64,000 nucleotides of DNA from assembly GCA_949130485.1 (NCBI GenBank), contig OX422186.1:10724271-10788270 (forward strand), in the 5' to 3' direction. This DNA is from Agelas oroides. Taxonomy: Eukaryota; Porifera; Demospongiae; Agelasida; Agelasidae. Position numbers and translations under genes: made by a program. Within the stretch, counting starts at the first letter, position 1, and each line of letters opens with the position of its first letter. Of this stretch, positions 20,151 through 31,200 are shown one piece after another. The notes beneath the pieces were generated by a model. The model had not been told where the DNA came from. It searched no databases and saw only the letters and a program-made list of their open reading frames with translations.

Positions 20151-21644
20151 ACCAAAGAAACTAATTCGAAAGCTCAGCAAGTCCAAATACATCTTCTGTA
20201 TCAGATGTCCTTCTCTCTCGCCTACTGTGCTGGTAGGCGAACTCCAGCTCACGATCTTCCTCTGAGCTGCTGCTAGTAGTGGTGTCATGATGTCGTGCCC
20301 ACTTACTGGAAGGCATGTTGCTTGTGTCCTCTGAAGAGGTGGACTTGTTTCGTTTTGAGTGCCTTCTGTGGTACCTTGGACGGTTATATCTCTGTGGAGA
20401 ACGTGAGCTTGATTTTGAACTTCTATGCCTCCTTCTGTTAGTAGATTTCTCCTTTCTAGTTGGAGGTGAACTGCCACTTTCATCTGAATGTTGGCTCCTG
20501 TGCCTTCTAGGTTTCTTCTCATCTATTCTCCTGGTAGGAGTTGGAGAACGTGCGGAGATCCCAGGCTCTGAATCAGATTCATTGGATCTTGTGACACCAC
20601 TCACTTCTCTTCTTTGCAGTTGATGCTGATCTTCCCATTCTCTGCTTGCAGATCTTCGTCTGGCTCCCTGTCTTTCTCTACTCCTTGACCGCTTCTCATT
20701 TGGACTGTGTGATCTATGCAACCGTCTACCTCTCTTGCCCCTACTTTCACGTTCTATAGGACTTCTAGATCTGGATCTCTCTCTCCTTTGGAATTGACCT
20801 TTGGGGCTAGCTCGTCGTCTTTGTGTTGGACTCAGAGACTTCTGTATGTGTGCTGATCTTGGCGAATACCTCTCCCTCCTAGACCTCTCTCTGCTTCTAG
20901 ACCGTGGTCTCTCTCTGCTCCTAGATCGTGGTCTTCTGGAGTGCTGTTCCCACCTTCTTCTTTCAGCATAAGGAGGTGCTCTGTCAGCAAAGTCACCTCC
21001 AAACCTTGGAGGTGTACGGTAGCGCTAGATGAAGAAAATTAATTCAGTGATTATACGTCTGATCCCAAACAGGCCCAAAATTGCATGATTAGTAGATAAT
21101 TTGACTGTGATAATTTCTAACGATTATGTGGCAGTCCCAGGTAAGAACTGAACATTGTTCATTGCCTACTTTGATCACATTACCTCGTTGAAAGAGGATA
21201 AAATGTGTTGCGTAGATGCACAGATACCCGACACATCTATGTAGCATGTGTGAACCCCGCCCTTAAGGAAGGTCTGTGCTACGGCACTTTGAAAGTGGTA
21301 ATGCAATCAAATGGATTAATGTTCGATTTTCACCCAGGACTGCCATATATGGTAAAAAGAGATCACTCTCCCAAAGCTGCTCACCCCACCCCCACAACAT
21401 ACCATTATCCCTCTTCCCTTCAGTTTTCTTCCAGACTGTGAGACCTGTAAAAGAGAATTTTGATTATAGTGAAATCAAACACCGATTGCTAGAATCAACA
21501 ATCAACTACCAGGATACTGGGGTACATGGTAGATATTGTACTAACATTAGTGGCAAGAGTTGGCTCGTCACACTAGTTGTACAAACTCGGTCGAAGCTGC
21601 TAATGTACGGCACATGACGAAGGGTTGTCTATCAGTACATTTCC

Positions 21645-22032
21645 AGGTCATAGCGGGAAATTTTCGCTGGGTGCAAATTTTCGCAATTTTCGCAGACAGA
21701 CCTGCTTCCACGAAAATAAAAACCGCGAAAAAATGAACTAAGATGGAAATTGCTGACGTCATACGTGCGTACGTTGAGTACCGTGTGAACGTGATGGTTC
21801 TCTACAGTCTGTCTGCCCTCTAAATGTTTGCTGTAAAGAAGAATCAGCCTCTTACTGTACAAAATACCAACGAAACCGTAAGAGATGCTCCGAAGATGTC
21901 GCATCAACCGGTAGGGGTGTGGTCAGAGCGTCCCACGTTCCGCGAAAATAAAAACTGTGAAAATTTCTTCTGAAGAGTCTAGACGCTTTTCCGCGAAAAT
22001 TTGCACCAGCGAAAATTTCCCACTATACGGTA
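21645..22032. mobile_element. MITE with TAGCGGGAAATTTTCGCTGG ends, unit 1 only
   Basis: The left end TAGCGGGAAATTTTCGCTGG and right end, which reads TAGTGGGAAATTTTCGCTGG on the other strand, share about 35 bases as terminal inverted repeats, continuing TGCAAATTTTCGC. Further CGAAAATAAAAAC-type internal repeats also pair. No coding capacity. Unit 2 has no element at the matching site (about 34915-34935). Confidence 0.85.
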
Positions 22033-22155
22033 GTTGAGTTCAAAAACAATTCTTTTCCAGTGTTGGCAAAAAACATGCATGATTTTTGGGTGATTTCAGT
22101 CATGTGGGCATCCATGTGTTCCATTACTGATATTTTGCTTGTTGTATGTGTGGAT

Positions 22156-22231
22156 TAGCCTTGTTCCCAGACCCTGCCCAGCTTTTCGTCGCTTGCAGTT
22201 TGTGTGTGGGGAGAGCCTGGGAACGAGGCTA
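22156..22231. repeat. TAGCCTTG palindrome
   Basis: TAGCCTTGTTCCCAGACC...GAGCCTGGGAACGAGGCTA around an imperfect core. The unit 2 copy is at about 35054-35129. Confidence 0.8.
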
Positions 22232-22403
22232 TGTGTGGATCATAAAGTGATGTGGAAATCTATACGAGTTCAGTTTGCTATTGGTTTGTCTTGAGTTAAT
22301 CTCTGCAGTGGTTCTATGATAGGCGCATACTATATATGGAGTGTTCCCCGATCCAAGTCAAGTGACACCATACATAGAAACACATAAAAGGGTATAAGAT
22401 GAC

Positions 22404-22659
22404 CCAAGAGCCCATAAGAACGGGTGGCTCAAGTAAGAGCATGTAACTCCAATAGAAGCCCATAGTCCGGTCAAAATTATTGAACCATACTAAAAATAGA
22501 ACACCCAGTCACGTACTTAGCAACAATGGCTTACATTTACGCACAGCTGCGCAGTACATGTTACTATTTTTAGTAATGGCGGTAAATTCCGACCACTTTC
22601 AAATTTTACGGAGTTACACGCTCTTACTCAAGCCGCCCGTTCTTATGTGCTCTTAGATG
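22404..22659. mobile_element. MITE, AAGAGCNCATAAGAACRG family, copy a
   Basis: Terminal inverted repeats of about 45 bases (AAGAGCCCATAAGAACGGGT ... and TCAAGCCGCCCGTTCTTATG), also pairing around GAGTTACACGCTCTTACTC. It is about 255 bases long, non-coding, in a cyclophilin intron. Unit 2 counterpart about 35291-35515, shortened. Confidence 0.85.
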
Positions 22660-23765
22660 ACCACACTGTCTACACAATTTTACTTGATTCTCTCTGGGTT
22701 TGAAGGTGGAGTCTGAGGCCTGAAGAGGAGCAGATCTGTGGAGATAAATAATACCATAATAATGATAATCATCATTTTGAGAAACTAGCTTACGGTGCCA
22801 GCATTACGTACATAACCAACAACACAAGATCGTACAAACACACTATGAACCCTGAACCAATGACAGATATATCTTTCTACTGACCGTTTTTTCCCTGAGT
22901 CTCTCTTGGGGCTAGGACTCCTGCTGTGTCGGTAGAGCCATGAGCGAGATGTGGAAACTATATCTGAAGGCACCACTTCCTCTGGCATGGTAGAGGTCAC
23001 TGCCTCATCTGGAGGGGGACTGTTCTCATCTCCAGTACTCTCTGAGTCAGAGCTCGTGTCTGAACCACTGAGAGAAGAAGACAGTGCAGGTTAAATGCTA
23101 ATGCAATTTCCAATGTGTATCCCACAAAGCTCTTGTGAAAAGGAGAAATGTGCCATGACATCATTGTTGGTATGGTGACACGATCACATTTGAGAAGGAG
23201 AAGGAGACTTCCACAGACAGGGAGCAATAGGTCCATGAGAGCATCAAAGCATTGGCTGTCAGTAGTACAAGACTACATAGTAGTTTACTCATGTATTCAG
23301 CTACATCTACCATGAAAATGGGCACAGTTTAGCAAGATAATCGTATTCCATACTTATTTCTACAGCTGTCTTTGCCTGGAATCAACATGCACTGTTGGAG
23401 AATATGTACCAACCTCTCTGATTCCTTTGTTCTCTTCTTTGCTCTCCCTTTACTCTTCTTATCTTTCCCCTCTCTCTTTCTTTTCTTCCTCTTCCTCTCC
23501 TCCTTCCATGAAAGTTGCTTTGTCTTCTGTTGCCTTTTTTTCCTCCTCCTCTTCCTCCTCCTCTTCTTCTCCTCCTCGCTGCTCTCACTCTTGCTCTCAG
23601 ATGAACTCTCATCACTGGATGAGGATGAAGTCTCTGTTGTACTACTCTCACTGGACTCCTCCACCTTTGACCTCTTGGACCTTGATGCTTTACCAGCTAA
23701 CAGAGGGAAGCAACATCAGTGTACATCAAGTAACAGATATGTGCAAGTGCAGTGCATACTACACA

Positions 23766-23973
23766 CAAGAGCACATAAGAACAGCGGCTCGAGTAAGAGC
23801 GTGTACCTCCAATAGAAGCCCATAGTTCAGTCAAAATTATTGAAGAACACCCGGTCATGTGCTTAGCAACAATGGCTTATGTCTACATGGAGCTGTGCAG
23901 TACGCGTTACCAGTTTCAAATTTTACGGAGTTACATGCTCTTACTCAAACCGCCCATTCTTATGCGCTCTTAG
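23766..23973. mobile_element. MITE, AAGAGCNCATAAGAACRG family, copy b
   Basis: Same ends as the 22.4 kb copy (AAGAGCACATAAGAACAGCG ... GCCCATTCTTATGCGCTCTT) but a different, shorter core. Unit 2 counterpart 36660-36865. Confidence 0.85.
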
Positions 23974-24743
23974 GTGCATAAAATGACTTGGAGGTGGAGT
24001 TATAAAAAACAGATAATACATGTACACCTCTCTCCCCAAGTATACTACTACTGCAATCAAAAGCTGATGGAAATAGAATGCTCCATGCATCTACACACGT
24101 ACCTTTCACCAGCACAAGTTCCCCCGAGTTGGATATCCTGAAATCAGCATACGGTCTGTGGTTAGTGTCCACCTTCTGGTTTTCAATCTCCACTACAAAC
24201 TGTTCTCCCTCAATGACACGACCAAACACAACATGCACCCTGCAGTAGGCAAATAGTAATACAGGTCTACTAGCTACTAGCTACTAAGATTTCACTACCA
24301 TTTACCACCTAATGAATTGAGTGAAATTCGCAGGGATTGCAATGACATGGAATCCTGCTACTTGTGTTAAATGTTTGTGGTCAATCTGGAAGGGTCGTGA
24401 GGAGAGGTTATTCAACCGCATTGTTATTTGAAAATGTTATTCCTGCAAACTGGTAGACTCACCCATCCAAATGAGATGCTGGTCTTGTGGTACTAAAATG
24501 AAAAAGAGAAAACAGATCAAGATCTGCCATGAAGCATGACTTGGTCACTTACATGAAAAACTGTGAACCGTTTGTGTTTGGTCCTTTGTTGGCCATGGAG
24601 AGTAGGAACGGTTGGTCATGTTTGAGCTGGAAGTTCTCATCTACACATCAGAAGAACAAAAGTGACTCGGTACACAGAATTTGTATTGCACAGTTCAACC
24701 ATAATTGTATTCCAAGCTGTGCAACACAGTTTGGTTCTAGCAT

Positions 24744-24789
24744 AGCCTTGTTCCCATGCTCTCGTGCAGGGGCCTGGGAACGAGGCTAG
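24744..24789. repeat. TAGCCTTG palindrome
   Basis: TAGCCTTGTTCCCATGCTCT paired with GGGGCCTGGGAACGAGGCTA. Unit 2 copy at about 37659-37703. Confidence 0.8.
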
Positions 24790-24857
24790 TGCTAGCACAG
24801 ATAGTAGGGTAGTACATGTACTAAAGACATGTTTTGATGTCATGAGGACAAGGAGAG

Positions 24858-24950
24858 AAATTGCTGGGAATTGGACCCAGGATCCTGGCTTAAGCTGCCC
24901 AGGTTCTGACCACTGAACTCTGTCCACTGAGCAACCACCAGCCCTCACTA
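24858..24950 (-). mobile_element. tRNA-derived SINE, unit 1
   Basis: On the minus strand a box-A-like TTGCTCAGTGGACAGAG and a box-B-like GGGTCCAATTCCC lie at roughly tRNA spacing. Only the head is clear and no tRNA fold is complete, so it is a SINE relic, not a tRNA gene. Unit 2 copy about 37795-37885. Confidence 0.6.
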
Positions 24951-25104
24951 TATTCTGCACAGATTGAATACTACAGTTGGACACATGGCCCACACCCACC
25001 TTTGAACATTCCACCATAGATTGACTCTCCACCAGTGCCATCGCCTGGGGGGAGGGAAGGGGAGGGGCACAGGAATACATACAATAGCTATATAGCACCT
25101 GTAA

Positions 25105-25305
25105 CATAGTCTTGTGCCCAGCCCACACGTACCTCCTGGCGAAAAACGGTCTAGTGAACAAAGTCAAATTTCTCGGGCTTACTTCTAAAGACTAATGAGA
25201 TTACAAATCACTAATTATTATGTAGCACTTCCCTTACAATAGTATCTCTACTTGGGTATCCATACTTTTTTTGAGTGGGTTTGACGCAAAATGTTTTGAC
25301 TGTTG
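25105..25305. mobile_element. Truncated inverted-repeat element at the duplication junction
   Basis: It matches the left part of the complete element at 38020-38343 (TTGTGCCCAGCCCA ... GAGTGGGTTTG.CGCAAAATG), then stops where unit 2 begins (AATAATGGCTATCTCAG). The right breakpoint of the duplicated unit therefore falls inside this element. Confidence 0.82.
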
Positions 25306-25326
25306 CTACATGTACGTTAATAATGG

Positions 25327-25522
25327 CTATCTCAGTTTAGTGTATCCTTGGAAGACAACACTACTGCTTGGCCCCTTCAGTAGTAGCCGCTCTCCAGATG
25401 GAAGGTCTACAGCTAAGGAGGTGAACTGCAGTCTCCGGCTCCAGAGGGCAGCCCGCCTGACTCCCATGCTCACCATTGCACTCGAATGTTCTCCGTTAAC
25501 TTGGAACATCAATTGGAGGTTT

Positions 25523-25606
<84 letters not shown>

Positions 25607-26547
25607 TGTGTGTGCGCACATGAGAGTGCATGTGTGTGTGTGTGTGTGTGTGCAATAAAATGTGTGTGTGGTGTTTACACTCCGGTAGTTAGCCACTCCA
25701 CTAAACCAGTTCAATGCTGTAACCACATGAAAAACCAATGCCATTTACTGTATTTGCTAAGTTATCATAATAACCCTAATGCATATTGATTGACTAAAGA
25801 TTGAAGCAAAACTAACAAGTATTTTAAACCATCACTGAGCTGTAACATACTAGGTTCAAGTTGCACTTTCCATCTGTTCCATCCCAGTCCACCAGCATAA
25901 GAATAGGCCCTGAACAGCCCTGGCTTTAGATGAGCACCCACTGCCTTCCACACCTCTTCATTTGCTCGCAGCAGTGGCAGGACAAAATTGAAGGCTCGCT
26001 CAGGACTGGGATAGTAGTACCTTCGAACCAACTGGACACTGTACACAAGTCCCAGTCCAGATGTGAATCCTGTAGTGAACACTGCAAGTCGTGACCACCT
26101 CTCTGAGGGAGAGAAGAAACAGTGTTGAAATCCATTGCAATAGAGGTTGAAGCTATGCACTGCAGCCTAGGAATTGGCCTCGTTCCCAGGCTCTGCCCAT
26201 GCACGAGAGCCTGGGGACGAGGCTACCTAGAAATCAGTTCAAAGAGGAATTAGCCTCGTATCCAGGCCATTCATTACGGCCTGGGTACGAGGCTAAAGAA
26301 CAATGGAATATGCAAAGAAATCAAAGTTGACAACAATATTACAAGCTTCATTGGCAATATGCAATGATGTAGTAGTAATAACTTATGTTACCACCTCTCA
26401 TGTCCATGTAACATTATTTACTGAAGACATACCAGACTTCTTGCTTGTGAAATACTCGCTTGCTTGTCTCTGGAGGCGATAACCTTTGACCACTACATAT
26501 GCAGCAACTGCAGTAAAGAATAATGTGACGGAGCTAGGTACAACCAT
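25327..26547 (-). CDS. COA1/TIM21-like mitochondrial protein, copy 2
   Basis: Exons about 26547-26433, 26102-25851 and 25499-25327, with the same splice sites as copy 1. The protein differs by only a few residues (for example ASALGLV becomes TSGLGLV, NRGKV becomes NRWKV, EEVRKAVG becomes EEVWKAVG). The stop codon lies within about ten bases of the duplication junction, so its 3' untranslated region and polyadenylation signal must come from what was intron sequence of the left cyclophilin gene. Function as inferred for copy 1. Confidence 0.55.
25526..25655. repeat. (GT)n microsatellite, unit 2
   Basis: Counterpart of 12046-12180, with different interruptions (GTGCGCACATGAGAGTGCAT) and length. 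It lies in the last intron of the COA1-like gene. Confidence 0.95.
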
Positions 26548-26663
26548 TCCTGCTAACATCCAGTACTAAAGTTGTGAGTATACAAGTAAAGTGATGAATA
26601 AAAGGCATATGCACTCATACTGAATTACAATGATCTATCCATCTTTGTGTTCAATACTCTGGA

Positions 26664-26863
26664 ATGCAGTGCACAGTTAGTGTTAGGCGTGTAAAGCTAC
26701 ATGGATATGATCGCTATGGTGAGACGAATGAACCAGGAGAAGTAGATGAAAGCTACACTGGACAGGAGGAGGAACAAAGAGAAAGTGCCATGAGCCTCAA
26801 TGAATGTCAGAGTGCCATGAGCCTCAATGAATGTCAGAGTGCTATGAGCCTCAACAAGAAAGG
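26664..26863 (+). CDS. Possible first coding exon of a small divergent gene, copy 2
   Basis: Same frame and AAGAAAG|GTAAGT donor as 13187-13359, but one more 27-base SAMSLNECQ unit. The change in copy number keeps the frame, which is mild support for coding. No other exon or domain was found. Confidence 0.3.
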
Positions 26864-27015
26864 TAAGTCCACTGTTCTCCTGGCTTCATTCCTAGGCCAT
26901 TACTGTACAAAGCTATTTTTCCTTTCAGTGGCTTCTCAGTTGGCTTCTGCATAAATGAAGAGAAGGTTATCTGTTACTAACTTGAGCTTGGAAAATAACT
27001 TGCCGACGGAAATAA

Positions 27016-27388
27016 GGCCATACCAAATTGATTTTATGTTTCACGGATTGCTTAGGTCAGAAACATGACCCGGTAGGCAGGCAAAAAAATAAAAATAAAA
27101 ATGACCGAACTTCTCATGAATTTAATTAGATACCACTCAGTCACACAAAACTGCTCGCCATCCTCCATTCTTGCCACGTGGTGAGTACTTAGCCTTGTTC
27201 CCAGGCCTTCGCATGTTCGTCGCTTGCTGCACGATAATTTGTAGTGCTATCGACGAATGCGCGAAGGCCTGGGAACGAGGCTAGAGAGTACTGGATTACG
27301 TGTGCATATTTTTACCTTTTTTTTTTTCAATTTTCAAAAAAAAAGACCCGGCCGGATCCGTGAAACATAAGATCAATTTGGTATGGCC
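27016..27388. mobile_element. MITE with AGGCCATACCAAATTGAT ends, unit 2
   Basis: Counterpart of 13507-13886, with the nested TAGCCTTGTTCCCAGGCCTT palindrome at about 27190-27284. Confidence 0.82.
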
Positions 27389-28200
27389 TAACTTGCCAAC
27401 ATCACTTTCGCCCTGAAGCAAGTTATTTTCCGAGTTCAAGTTGGTAACAGATAACCTTCTCTTCATCTATTTTTCCTTGGTCTGCAAATTATGCATACTG
27501 TGGACACTCCTATTAGCCTGTAAGATTACTTTTATACCACCAAGTAGCTGCCAGACACGACACGTTCCCTTGATCTGCGATGCGTTATTACTGTGGACAC
27601 TTTCCTATCAGCAGTAGCTACCAGACATGACACAATTATACTCCAGTGAAGATATATATCACAGGGCGGGAAACTTGACTGTAGATTAGTCTTAGTGGGA
27701 TTGATGTAAGTATGCATGGAGAATCAGAAACAGGCTCCACCAGTCCATACTCTGACATACCTCGGTACTAGATTTATGCCGGCGTACTGTAAGTCCTGCC
27801 AAATTTATGCGACCAGTGCCTGCATGGATACTTACCACCGGTACCTGCCGCCAACGCGACCCACCGCCAAGCTGGTAGTGAAGAGAAAACGTGTCGTACT
27901 CTTTCAGCACTGCTCATGGACATGGCAGCTCGAGTCGGGAAAGGGACGGACAGGTTTCATTCCTATACGAAACGCCTGGGAACGAGACAAGGTACTTTTG
28001 AGAACATGGAGAATATAATTCTAAACACATGCAGTTATTTTGTGCACAAAACTGGCTACAAACACTGCTGCTAGCTACTAGTAAACTAACAAAGTACTAT
28101 ACACCACATTGTGAATTTGTGCAAGCTAAAAAAAAAAAACCACTAGCTAATTGTGATCCGAAAGTCTGGTATATTGTAGATATAGTTCATTCTGTGATGT

Positions 28201-31200
28201 TTAGTGTGTCCTACTCCCGGGCCGATACTGTTGCCTGTACCTTCTCCCTTCTCTGAGGAAGATGCCTTCACTTTCGTTGGGGAACTCATTTTCATTCTCC
28301 TCCTGGTCCAAGTTGTTATAGCGTTCAGGATGCTGAAGTCGATCTGGGAAGGTGGACACACTGAACAGACTCTGGGTGGAATGGTGGGAAGCCTGGTCCA
28401 AAAATGTAAAATAATTATCTAGAGCATCATCATCATCTTGATTTTGCCAGTACAGTTTTGAGATGCAGTGAGTTCGAACAAATTTTGAGTGAATGCAGAA
28501 CCAGTATATAATGAAGCCTGCCATGTACAAAGTGGGTATGTGGAACAGGGCGTAGGTAAAGTACCATAAGCCATGCAGGAAAGACTTGTAAATACGCAGA
28601 TGATTGTAGATGTATGCCGACGTCAAGTTTGTCACTGCTAGGATTGAAATGAAAAGCGAATCAAGAATGTTGTATCGATCTTCCTTGTAGGGGCGAAGAA
28701 TGACAAATGTTAGGATGAAGACAAGGTAAGCTCCTTGGAGGAATGCAAACTGCTCTGAGAGGTCACTGATTACTGTGTAAATCAAGAATATAGTTATTCG
28801 AAATAAAAAGTACATTCCTGCAAAGTACCTTCGTTCTGGTCCCCCGTCTGCCCCATTTTTATAGCACCCTTGAAAGGCATCAACAAATGTTTGCAGACCA
28901 TGTGATTGCAGTTTAAAGAAGTTGAGGAACCTTTGAAATGTTTGACTTGGATACAGCAGCAGAAGAAGAGGTGGAATCGCTCCGAATGTTACCAAGATGG
29001 CGAGTGCAAGTATTGCAAATGGGAGATGATCCCCTTGGAAGAAGTTTACACTAGGGTCGTAATTTAGGATTTTCCCCACACTGGTTCCGTTACTTATGAG
29101 AACATTGGTAGGAGTCAAAAGAGATATGGAGACGATGAGAATTTTTGTGTACGACAATAAAATAAAAGTTGCAAAAGCATCAATGATAGAAGTCTTGGCT
29201 TCCCACTTTCTACGAAATCGCACACAGAGAAAACAAAATGGCTTCCACAGCCATACAACTGGACGGCAATTTCTAGCGTGAAGTTCAATGAGTATATAGG
29301 AAATTATCACCAGAAATATTGGGTAGAAGGCTGGGATATACTGCAGTGCTAACACATGTATGACTCTTAAGGATTTGTGGAGACATACTTTGTCTGCAAA
29401 GAAGATACGAAAAAAGTCAAGACTCCAGATGCTGTATGGAAACAGGAGCACGTCTGTTAGTATGTGCGCTTGATGTTTGGAGGTGTGTAGGTTGGTAGTG
29501 TCTTGTGCTAACACTAATGTCCATGCTGACTTAATCACCAGTTCTACTAGCGGTATGGTGATAATCTGACTGAAGAAGATGTACCCATTTGCTTGGGGAG
29601 ATGTCACACCCACTTGGAAGATGACAATGATGAGAAAAAAGATAGTAAGTGGGAGGAACGTCACGGAAATGTAAATCAGCCAGTTGGTGACAGATTCAGT
29701 GCATTTAATACAGTCATAAGTGCTTGAAAATACAGATATGCCTGTGTTATTGTTGCAGTTGCTACAGAGCTTCCCTGTTCTGGACCAGTTTTTTCTGCAG
29801 AAAGCTTCGTCCAACTCATTTACATTCATCGGCAAGGAGATAGTTGCTCCAGATAGTTGATATCCAGCAAAAAAAGGACACCTTGCGAGAATGACCTCCT
29901 TGGATGTAATTCCCTTGATTTTGATCTCACTATAACTAATACAGTTGCCCACAAATATTGAAGAATTTGTGTATTGCGGACAAAACACATACCCTGCGAA
30001 ACTTTGACCCCCCAAACATTTACATGCCATTGATCCAGTTGTGTTCTGTGTGTAACCAGGTGGACATGGGAGAAGGTTGATTTTGAGTCTACTGTAGACT
30101 GTTCGGGTGTCTGAAGTCTGCAGTAAGATGGATGAAGACATGTTGGGGCTGCCATGCACAGTAAGGTCATTGTTGCTAGTTATGATACTCTGTAGCCACG
30201 TGTCTGATTCACTAGAAACAGTGAAAATAGTTGTGTTTGTGACTGGCTGAGCAAAATCATCATATACTTGAACGCCTAATGGTTGTGGTATACCAGGATG
30301 CATCGAAATGTTGTATTCATTCATTCCAAACTTGTATGCAGAGGTAGTTATATCTGCAGTGCAGTTTCTGTCAGTGTCAAACACCCAGCTGTTGTTCCAG
30401 TCACAAAATGTTGCCTTGATGTCACTCTGTACATCAAAGTTTGGGCCAGATGGCCACACACAGGGGAGGATTGAGCTGGCATAGATTGAGTTCTGTTGTC
30501 TTCCAGGGCCAAGCGCAAACTCTGAGTTGTTTCTGAAGTACAATGTCGCATTCCAGTGATTTGGATGTATGTCAGGTTCGAAGTATCGAATGAAACAGGA
30601 ATAGGAATAAACTGAATAGAAATTCTGAAGCTGTGCAGCATAAATTGCCCCTCCTCTTTCTACTGCAGCATTGCTATCAAATATGACATTTGTCTCCTCA
30701 TATAGTACCATCCACGACTTTCCCATGAAGGTAATCCCTCCTCCATTTCCGGCAATGTTTCTGGTAAAGTTCAGGAAGGCAGATGGCATGACCTGGGTGA
30801 CAGTCTCTTGTAAACCAAAAGCTGATCCCTCATTTTCATAGAAAGTTATGTTGCCCCTGAAGATTGCTTGAAGGTGCTCCAGGTTCACTATTGTAAATGT
30901 TGCACCCCACGAGCCATTTGGATAGGTGTACATTCCACCATTGTTTACAAAGGTGCAGTTGATTATTTGAGGAGTTAGTGAGTATCCTTGGGAAGTTATG
31001 CTCCTGTGATACATGTCAACAGCAGCTCCAATTCTGGCCATGTTTCTCTCAAAACGACAGTCTGTAATTTTCATCATATCTGCAGCTCTTTCCCCTTGTG
31101 GTACAGTTTTAGAGTAGAGGGAGAACCCCCCTCCCCAATGTGCAGAATTGGTAGTAAAACTGCAGTCACTGATGATTGCTCGATTGTCAAGTGACAAAGA

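Larger units (their letters stand above)
20161..25044 (-). pseudogene. SR-cyclophilin (PPIG/NKTR type), copy 1, lacking its first exons
   Basis: Remaining exons (minus order): 25044-25000 ([15 protein letters not shown]), about 24645-24560 ([19 protein letters not shown]), about 24495-24465 ([10 protein letters not shown]), about 24240-24110 ([14 protein letters not shown]...GELVLVK), about 23695-23415 (Ser/Glu then Lys/Arg block), about 23070-22890, a short one near 22700 and the RS exon 21026-20161. The exons encoding the N-terminus and the catalytic [14 protein letters not shown] are absent. Just upstream, where they should be, the next unit begins and the 3' end of the second COA1-like gene follows. 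The surviving frames are still open and nearly identical to copy 2, so the loss is recent. Without the catalytic Arg it cannot be a normal prolyl isomerase. It could be silent or give a truncated RS protein if a new promoter is used. Confidence 0.85.
11842..25305. repeat. Tandem segmental duplication, unit 1
   Basis: Starts six bases outside the stop codon of the COA1-like gene (ATAATGGCTATCTCA) and runs to the first part of an inverted-repeat element. Order and strand of every gene match unit 2. The offset is about 13,461-13,480 bases over the left part and about 12,950 near the right end, because unit 1 carries extra insertions. The two receptor proteins differ at 15 of 1336 residues by my count. 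Confidence 0.96.

Noticed and set aside
23372-23825. Ser/Leu/Phe-rich plus-strand frames opposite the cyclophilin gene (also 36110-36622)
   Set aside because: They are antisense shadows of the Lys/Arg/Glu-rich cyclophilin exon.
24858-24950. A functional tRNA gene
   Set aside because: Boxes A and B are recognisable, but acceptor and anticodon stems do not pair and no clear anticodon loop is present.
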